Shown here: piece by piece, positions 29,141 through 33,584 of the stretch
Layout of the letters: every line of letters starts with the position of its first letter
Position numbering within the stretch: position 1 is the stretch's first letter
Virus record (IMG/VR): IMGVR_UViG_3300030106_006632
Span: 1-33,584 of that record
DNA: 33,584 nt
Reading direction: 5' to 3' (one strand)
DNA from: a virus
Notes under the pieces: model-generated
Told to the model about the DNA's origin: nothing
Seen by the model: only the letters and a program-made list of their open reading frames with translations
Database searches by the model: none
Program-made: the position numbers and the translations under genes

Positions 29141-30843
29141 TGTCTCAATACGATCCTTTTAGATTTAGTAATTTAAATCCACAGTTGGTGAGTGAAATGG
29201 TTGTGGGTAATGTAGAGCAGACCCCCGCTTTATTGTCTCAATACGACGTTAATAATGACGGTAATATTAGTTTGATAGATCAGCAAATTATTCAGAATAA
29301 TCAAAATCAAATGAAGGCATCGGGTATGCAGTTTGCTGATATGAATATGCCTATGGTCACTCCTATGTCTCAACAAACTCAGATTCAAACACCTTCAATG
29401 GCTAGACCTATTGGACAGCCTTTACCAACGACAGCCCCCGCTCAACCACAAACAATAGGACAGGGTCAAAGAAACTTTGATCGTCTTAATGTTCAGCAAG
29501 CTTTAGACTTATCTGTGGGAAACACCAAAATGACGCCAACTTTTATGAAACAATATGACGTAAATGAGGATGGCACGGTAAATATTATGGATGTTTTAGA
29601 TATTTCTGATCAAAAAAAAGCAAGAGCCAAACAAAACTTAGCGCCTTTTGGATCTCAAGCTTTTAATCCACAGGTTCAAGCACAAACGCAATCTATGGCA
29701 AGACCTGTTGCACAACCGATGCCTGCCACAATGGCCTCCCCTTCGATGGCCGCCACACAAAATCCTTTTGCCAGAAGCATGGAAGACGGTGGGGTTGTAT
29801 ACATGCAAAATGGAGGTAATCCATTAAAAAAGATCTATGATAGCGTGGTATCAGGTGCAAAGAAAGTTGGAGAATTTTTATCTTCAGGTGAATCAACACC
29901 TAATACAGCAAGTAAAGCCCTCGCAAAATACCAAAAAGACTTTCCTCAAGGAGGTTCAGGTTTTGGTAACGTTTTAAGTCTTAGTGATTTAAAAACTACG
30001 TTTACGGGAGGAGATCCAGGAGATGCCGATCAAAGAGCAGCTTACATGGATTTAACCCCATCAGATCAAGCAAAAGCATCTATGCCTGGGTTTGTAGACA
30101 CTGTAAATATGGGTGGCTCTGATGACGAAGAGTTAAGAGACAAAGCATTCGCAGCTTACAAAGGAGCCATAAAATCAGGTGCAGGAGAAGGTGTATCACA
30201 AGATTATGTTAGAGGCAGGGGCGATGCAAGGGCAGAGAGCTTTGTTGGTGGGTCTGCGTATGATGCTACAAAAGCCGCAGCGGATGCGGGTGCAGACATT
30301 GACATGAGTGTATACGATCAAGCTTTAACAAGTAAAACGGTAAACGGTGTTAAGCTTGTCGGTTATCAGAATGAAAAAGGTGAATTTCAACCCATAAGTT
30401 TCAATGATGCTAATAGAGCCTTGGCCGCAGGAATAGTTGATATGCAGGAAACACAACCTAATCCTACACCGACACCAACCCCAACCCCGACTCCAACTCC
30501 AACACCGACACCAACCCCCGTTGTGCCACCAACCGTGGTTCCTACCCCGTCGGTAACACCACAAGTAGCACCTATACAACCTGTACCTACTACTCCCGCT
30601 AATCCCTTTCAAAGACCCGCAGATGTACCGTCACCTTATGCAAATCCCTTTGATGCTTCACCCTCTTTGTTTGATGTACAGCAACTCGCAACAAGTCCTT
30701 TTTCTTCAAGGTTTGGAGACCAGAACTTGACAATATATGACTCATTAGCACCCTTTACAGGGGGTCAACAGCCACAGCCTCAAACCTTTGAGGAAATTAT
30801 GGCTCAGTTTGATCCATTTAATCCCCTTAAAAATCAAGTTTAA
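29140..30843 (+). CDS. Virion-type protein with two dockerin-like calcium loops and a Pro-Thr linker
   Basis: The 567 residues start with a duplicated ~40-residue unit: L-N-x-Q ... V-G-N ... T-P ... Q-Y-D-V-N-x-D-G. Each copy ends in a calcium-binding loop of dockerin type, D36-V-N-N-D-G-N-I-S-L-I-D47 and D140-V-N-E-D-G-T-V-N-I-M-D151. Between and after them are Gln/Pro/Met-rich linkers with repeated S-M-A-R-P-I/V and a G-G-V-V-Y-M-Q-N-G-G segment (about 222-231). A central globular part (about 270-430) precedes nine Pro-Thr pairs (442-459) and a Pro-rich end. It is probably a head- or tail-surface protein; this is inference from position after portal and from the linker-rich design. The one-base overlap with portal indicates coupling. 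Confidence 0.8.
   Translation: MSQYDPFRFSNLNPQLVSEMVVGNVEQTPALLSQYDVNNDGNISLIDQQIIQNNQNQMKASGMQFADMNMPMVTPMSQQTQIQTPSMARPIGQPLPTTAPAQPQTIGQGQRNFDRLNVQQALDLSVGNTKMTPTFMKQYDVNEDGTVNIMDVLDISDQKKARAKQNLAPFGSQAFNPQVQAQTQSMARPVAQPMPATMASPSMAATQNPFARSMEDGGVVYMQNGGNPLKKIYDSVVSGAKKVGEFLSSGESTPNTASKALAKYQKDFPQGGSGFGNVLSLSDLKTTFTGGDPGDADQRAAYMDLTPSDQAKASMPGFVDTVNMGGSDDEELRDKAFAAYKGAIKSGAGEGVSQDYVRGRGDARAESFVGGSAYDATKAAADAGADIDMSVYDQALTSKTVNGVKLVGYQNEKGEFQPISFNDANRALAAGIVDMQETQPNPTPTPTPTPTPTPTPTPTPVVPPTVVPTPSVTPQVAPIQPVPTTPANPFQRPADVPSPYANPFDASPSLFDVQQLATSPFSSRFGDQNLTIYDSLAPFTGGQQPQPQTFEEIMAQFDPFNPLKNQV
30463..30516 (+). repeat. In-frame Pro-Thr hexanucleotide repeat
   Basis: Nine CCN-ACN units encode (Pro-Thr)9 inside the dockerin-like protein. 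Third bases vary (A, C, G, T), so the repeat is kept at the protein level rather than as a perfect microsatellite. It would form a stiff, extended linker. Confidence 0.8.
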
Positions 30844-30906
30844 AATAAGCTTTTAGCGTATTACTTAATCTGGTAGAGTATTCTACTGAGGATGGAGTAG
30901 TTTTTT

Positions 30907-31416
30907 ATGGTTTTAGGTGATGTAGTAGCAGGCATACAACTTGTTAAACAAAGTGTTGCGTTTATCAAAGACAATATAGGTACAGCCAAGGATATATCTG
31001 AAATAGCCCAACAGATAGATGATTTGTTTGAGGGTAAAAAAGAAGTTGATAAAAAGCGAAGCCGAAAAGATGGCATGTCCATTAAGGAACAATTTGGCGT
31101 AAAGTCTGTTGCAACAGAGATAATTGACGCTAAATTAGCAGCAGAGGAGCTATATAACATCTCCGTTTTGGTAGATCAGAGGTTTGGACATGGCACATGG
31201 CAAGCTATTTTAACAGAACGTAATAAAAGAATAGAAGCTGCCAAAGAAGAGCAAAAAGAAAGAATAAGAGTAAAAAACAAACAAAAAGAAGAACTTATGG
31301 AGTTTTTAAGCTATTTTGTAATCGGGGCTGCCGTCCTTGCTTTATTACTCGGTGCAGTTATTGGTGTAGTGGCGTTTGCCGACCAAGCGCTGTTTAATAT
31401 TGACAATGGACATTAA
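30907..31416 (+). CDS. Membrane-anchored coiled-coil protein of the lysis region
   Basis: The 169 residues have an amphipathic N-terminal helix, a Lys-rich middle, a long charged helix (E-R-N-K-R-I-E-A-A-K-E-E-Q-K-E-R, about 108-137) and a C-terminal membrane span (Y-F-V-I-G-A-A-V-L-A-L-L-L-G-A-V-I-G-V-V-A-F, about 139-160). It resembles a conserved protein found before holin/endolysin genes in marine phages. A spanin-like or holin-accessory role is possible but unproven. The ATG follows a hairpin (CTACT ... AGTAG) and six Ts; GGAG in the hairpin loop/stem is the only ribosome-binding candidate, so translation may depend on that structure. Its end overlaps the next tiny gene by 11 bases. Confidence 0.7.
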   Translation: MVLGDVVAGIQLVKQSVAFIKDNIGTAKDISEIAQQIDDLFEGKKEVDKKRSRKDGMSIKEQFGVKSVATEIIDAKLAAEELYNISVLVDQRFGHGTWQAILTERNKRIEAAKEEQKERIRVKNKQKEELMEFLSYFVIGAAVLALLLGAVIGVVAFADQALFNIDNGH

Positions 31417-31498
31417 AAGCTTCATTTTAATAATTATTGTTTTAATGGCTTACGCACATGCAACTTTCTTTCCACCAAGTTGGATATTGATTAAATGA
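31406..31498 (+). CDS. Tiny membrane peptide (30 aa)
   Basis: A 30-residue frame consisting of a signal-like hydrophobic helix (S-F-I-L-I-I-I-V-L-M-A-Y-A-H-A) and a short tail F-F-P-P-S-W-I-L-I-K. It overlaps the previous gene by 11 bases and the next by ATGA, which strongly suggests translational coupling in the lysis cassette. Candidates are a small holin-accessory or an outer spanin-like peptide, though no lipobox cysteine is present. Confidence 0.55.
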   Translation: MDIKSFILIIIVLMAYAHATFFPPSWILIK

Positions 31499-31860
31499 CA
31501 CAGAAAAAACTACAAAAAGGTTCTCAGTACGAAAAGTTTGATCTTGATAATGATGGTGAGATCAGCGATGGAGAAATGGCTATGGCTCATAAAGTAGCCC
31601 AGCTTGAACACCAAAGAAATATGAATGAGAACCTTGATAAAATGCAAGATCAACAACGAATGATGGCTTGGGTTGCTATGGCTTCGATGGTATTATTTGT
31701 AGTAGCTATGATGACTCCTATCATAGAGGTTGATAGGGTTAATCAACTTTCTGGTTTTCTTAATACTTTTTTTGTAAGTCAGGCTGCTGTTGTATCTGTA
31801 TTTATGGGTGCTACTGCTTATAGTAAAAGAAATAATGATATAAGTGTAAGAAAAGAATAG
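31495..31860 (+). CDS. EF-hand holin-like membrane protein
   Basis: A 121-residue protein with a canonical EF-hand loop, D16-L-D-N-D-G-E-I-S-D-G-E27, in the N-terminal soluble part. A charged helix (30-55) and two membrane spans (about 57-77 and 88-108) separated by a short loop (E-V-D-R-V-N-Q-L-S) follow. Two spans in about 120 residues immediately before an endolysin fit a class II-type holin; the EF-hand suggests that calcium could affect oligomerisation or timing. I recall similar EF-hand plus two-span proteins in marine phage genomes, but know of no experimental proof. The start overlaps the preceding tiny gene by ATGA. Confidence 0.75.
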   Translation: MTQKKLQKGSQYEKFDLDNDGEISDGEMAMAHKVAQLEHQRNMNENLDKMQDQQRMMAWVAMASMVLFVVAMMTPIIEVDRVNQLSGFLNTFFVSQAAVVSVFMGATAYSKRNNDISVRKE

Positions 31861-31868
31861 GGACTAAT

Positions 31869-32018
31869 ATGGTATCTGCAAGAAATAAACAAAAGATTAA
31901 CAAGGTTGTTAAGGGTTTGACTAAAGCGTCCAAAACCCATGCAGGTCAAGCTAAAACTTTAAAAGGTATTATTGGTAATGGAAAAGGACCCAAAAGTAGG
32001 AACAGGAAAAAAACCTAA
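31869..32018 (+). CDS. Small basic conserved phage protein (49 aa)
   Basis: The 49 residues are very basic: K-I-N-K-V-V-K-G-L-T-K-A-S-K-T-H-A-G-Q-A-K-T-L-K ... K-S-R-N-R-K-K-T. The K-A-S-K-x-H-A-x-Q-A-K-x-L pattern recurs in small proteins near lysis genes of marine phages. Function unknown; nucleic-acid or membrane-surface binding is possible. It overlaps the next gene by 41 bases in another frame. Confidence 0.6.
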   Translation: MVSARNKQKINKVVKGLTKASKTHAGQAKTLKGIIGNGKGPKSRNRKKT

Positions 32019-32262
32019 AGGTTCTGGTAGAAGACTTTATACAGATGAAAACCCGAAAGACACTGTTCCACTAAGGTTTGCAACGGTATCTGATGCAAAA
32101 AATACTGTTGCAAGAGTACGTAAAATAAGAAAACCTTTTGCTAGAAAAATACAAATTTTGACAGTTGGCGAGCAAAGGGCTAAAGTAATGAACAAGAATC
32201 AGATTGTTAGTGTTTTTAAAAAAGCCAAAGAACAACTTAGAAGAGAGAATAAAAAGACATGA
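31978..32262 (+). CDS. DUF5872-like basic protein
   Basis: The 94 residues from ATG 31978 include G-T-G-K-K-P-K-G-S-G-R-R-L-Y-T-D-E-N-P-K-D-T-V-P-L-R-F-A-T-V near the start, a motif I associate with DUF5872 proteins of phages and large viruses. A basic helical end (K-P-F-A-R-K-I-Q-I-L-T-V-G-E-Q-R-A-K-V) follows. The role is not known; it could be a DNA- or capsid-associated protein. An in-frame TTG at 31972 is an alternative start. It shares 41 bases with the preceding small basic gene, and the endolysin ATG follows six bases after its stop. Confidence 0.7.
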   Translation: MEKDPKVGTGKKPKGSGRRLYTDENPKDTVPLRFATVSDAKNTVARVRKIRKPFARKIQILTVGEQRAKVMNKNQIVSVFKKAKEQLRRENKKT

Positions 32263-32268
32263 GGTTAC

Positions 32269-32670
32269 ATGGTTGCTACCGCATTAGTGTGTTTAGCTTT
32301 GAATATTTATTTCGAAGCGCGAAACGAATCCTTAGCAGGGCAGTTTGCCGTCGCAGAGGTGACAATAAACAGAGTTGAATCGAAGTATTACCCCAATGAC
32401 GTTTGTAAGGTTGTTTACCAAAAAGGTAAAAAATCTTGTGCATTTAGTTGGACCTGTGATGGAAAATCAGATGTGCCTTACGAAAAAAAAGCGTTTCGTA
32501 AATCTTTAGATATAGCTAAGAGATATTTAGAAGAGGGACAATATATTAAAGTAGTTGGGTCAGATGCCTTATTTTATCATAATACTTCTGTAAAGCCATA
32601 CTGGTTGTCCGACGTAAAGAAAATTAAGGTTGTTGGTAACCACATTTTTTACGAAAGAAGAAAAAAATAG
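32269..32670 (+). CDS. SleB/CwlJ-type cell-wall hydrolase (endolysin)
   Basis: A 133-residue enzyme of the Hydrolase_2 (SleB/CwlJ) family, expected to cut peptidoglycan glycan strands. The catalytic Glu lies in I-Y-F-E-A-R-N-E (E16), followed by the family signature G-Q-F-A-V-A-E-V-T-I-N-R-V and V-V-Y-Q ... C-A-F-S-W-T-C-D-G. The final Y-H-N-T-S-V-K-P-Y-W and V-G-N-H-I-F-Y segments also match. There is no cell-wall-binding domain and no cleavable signal, so export would depend on a holin. It starts six bases after the preceding gene and ends the lysis cassette. Confidence 0.93.
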   Translation: MVATALVCLALNIYFEARNESLAGQFAVAEVTINRVESKYYPNDVCKVVYQKGKKSCAFSWTCDGKSDVPYEKKAFRKSLDIAKRYLEEGQYIKVVGSDALFYHNTSVKPYWLSDVKKIKVVGNHIFYERRKK

Positions 32671-32675
32671 TTAAC

Positions 32676-32704
32676 TTGCCATAATCCCATATTTTATCTA
32701 TAGT
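32676..32704 (+). promoter_or_regulatory. Promoter for the 2OG oxygenase gene
   Basis: TTGCCA (32676-32681), 17-base spacer, TATAGT (32699-32704), in the 72-base gap after the endolysin. Leader carries TATGGAGG before the ATG at 32743. Confidence 0.5.
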
Positions 32705-32742
32705 CTTTTCATAACAAATCAGTATGGAGGTTCTGATAAAAA

Positions 32743-33453
32743 ATGGCAAATATATATACACCAAAAGAAGATGAAGAAATCTTTGCACCGTTTAGTCCTA
32801 TTATTGGATACAAGAAAATGTCGCCTAGTTTTGTAGATAAACTTAACGATGCTATGGACGAAAATATGGAAGATTGGTCGCCTAATCTTGTCGGTAAGGT
32901 TTCACAAGAATTAAAATTTACCAAAGAATTAGATCAGCTTTGGGCAAAAGAAATGGGTTCTTTTTTAATGAAATACCAAAGTCACGCTGAATTATATACC
33001 TCTTTGGGTAAAAGAAACATACAACCTGACATTTTTAATTATAGCATAGACGTAACAAGTGGTTGGTTTGTTCGTCAGTTTGAACATGAATATAATCCTA
33101 TTCACGTTCACTTAGGTTCTTATCTATCCTGTGTAGGGTATTTAAAATTACCAGACGGTATAGATGAAGAGTGGGAAGAAGATTATAAAGACCACCATCC
33201 GTGTAATGGACATATACAATTTGTCTATGGACACGCAGCCAATCATACGGGGTCTAATTGTTTAATGAAACCAAGGGTCGGAGACTTCTATGTGTTTCCT
33301 GCTCATTTGCATCATTGCGTTTATCCGTTTAAAACAAAAGGGGAAAGACGTAGTTTTAGTGTAAACTGCACCATATCGGCTACTTATAAAGATCCGTCGC
33401 AAGAAGCTAAAACCTTTTCAGATCAAGAAAAAGAAATGAGTGTTGAAAAATAA
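32743..33453 (+). CDS. 2-oxoglutarate/Fe(II)-dependent oxygenase
   Basis: A 236-residue protein of the 2OG-FeII_Oxy_5-type phage family. Iron ligands are visible as H121-x-H123 in Y-N-P-I-H-V-H-L-G-S-Y and the distal H191 in F-P-A-H-L-H-H-C-V-Y-P-F. The 2-oxoglutarate-binding Arg is likely R203 in E-R-R-S-F-S-V-N. The jelly-roll strand S-C-V-G-Y-L-K-L-P follows the first motif. The family normally shows HxH here rather than HxD. The substrate is unknown; hydroxylation of a protein (perhaps host or virion) or of a nucleotide are both possible. GGAGG upstream and a separate promoter support independent expression. Confidence 0.88.
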   Translation: MANIYTPKEDEEIFAPFSPIIGYKKMSPSFVDKLNDAMDENMEDWSPNLVGKVSQELKFTKELDQLWAKEMGSFLMKYQSHAELYTSLGKRNIQPDIFNYSIDVTSGWFVRQFEHEYNPIHVHLGSYLSCVGYLKLPDGIDEEWEEDYKDHHPCNGHIQFVYGHAANHTGSNCLMKPRVGDFYVFPAHLHHCVYPFKTKGERRSFSVNCTISATYKDPSQEAKTFSDQEKEMSVEK

Positions 33454-33584
33454 TGTGGTTATCAATGGTTTTAGTATGTTCATCCCCCTTTGCAGATACT
33501 TGTAATATTATGATGGATATTGAAAAAATGCACGAAACTGAAATAAATTGTTTTAAAAGTGGCAATATTCAAGTAAAATACCTT
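33453..33584 (+). CDS. Small secreted-type Cys protein (3'-truncated by window)
   Basis: The first 44 residues of a frame that runs off the window. A short hydrophobic start (M-W-L-S-M-V-L-V-C) is followed by D-T-C-N-I-M-M and I-N-C-F-K, a cysteine pattern like that of small secreted or periplasmic proteins I have seen in marine phage late regions. The ATG overlaps the oxygenase stop by one base, so it is coupled to that gene. The end is not visible. Confidence 0.55.
   Translation, partial: MWLSMVLVCSSPFADTCNIMMDIEKMHETEINCFKSGNIQVKYL

Noticed and set aside
1-33584. tRNA genes, CRISPR arrays, insertion sequences, integrase or attachment sites
   Set aside because: I looked for tRNA-like cloverleaf ends, regularly spaced direct repeats with unique spacers, transposase or tyrosine/serine recombinase motifs, and found none. 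The 24.0 kb array has no unique spacers of constant size, so it is not CRISPR.

Overview
The window looks like most of the genome of a lytic-type tailed bacteriophage (Caudoviricetes), probably an uncultured marine phage of podovirus-like build. It has a terminase pair, a portal, large virion proteins of the internal/ejection kind, a phage-type family A DNA polymerase, an AEP-type primase, two helicases, a SleB-type endolysin and many tiny tightly packed genes, but no ribosomal, metabolic or integrase genes. Most genes are A+T rich. The terL/portal block and the region just upstream of it are visibly richer in G+C. Several small proteins (the C-x2-C zinc proteins, the EF-hand holin-like protein, the DUF5872-like and SleB proteins, the HxH 2OG oxygenase) are of kinds I associate with marine pelagic phages. 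The host is not identifiable from the sequence; a marine alphaproteobacterium such as SAR11 or SAR116 is only a guess. Capsid, scaffold and tail genes are not visible and probably lie beyond the window edges.

Layout. 1-5943: two long virion genes (+). 5935-7389: an SNF2-family helicase on the minus strand, facing the replication operon across two overlapping divergent promoters. 7484-15280: replication module (conserved phage protein, SSB-like protein, primase, sigma-region-4/HhH-like protein, UvrD-like helicase, winged-helix regulator, two small genes, DNA polymerase). 15281-16660: a mixed-strand control region with a ribbon-helix-helix protein, minus-strand genes including two zinc proteins, and a candidate structured non-coding RNA ending in a strong terminator. 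16714-18581: small early-type genes including a second copy of the winged-helix regulator, then an operator-like repeat cluster and an rrn-like boxA leader. 18582-19057: intergenic region with iterated TGTAAC half-sites. 19058-23754: small terminase, a VRR-NUC-like nuclease, many small unknown genes and a DUF932 gene, several of them introduced by a repeated promoter-hairpin-Shine-Dalgarno module. 23755-24340: a gene-free stretch with a terminator, a tandem GC-rich repeat array and the late-type promoter. 24341-30843: terL, a protein of unknown role, portal, and a protein with two dockerin-like calcium loops. 30907-32670: lysis-type cassette (membrane proteins, EF-hand holin candidate, SleB endolysin). 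32743 to the end: 2OG-Fe(II) oxygenase and the start of a small secreted-type protein.

How it works together (inference). About a dozen near-consensus sigma70 promoters (TTGACA/TTGACT, 16-18 bp spacer, TATAAT-like) and the absence of any visible phage RNA polymerase suggest host RNA polymerase transcribes the whole genome. Control would come from two paralogous winged-helix proteins, one ribbon-helix-helix protein, iterated operator sites and antitermination-like or stabilising leader structures. The most interesting unexplained elements are the 21-bp-periodic array before terL, the inverted TGT(C/A)AC half-site clusters on both sides of the 18171-18581 gene, the candidate ncRNA near 16.2 kb, and the repeated calcium-binding loops in the late region.
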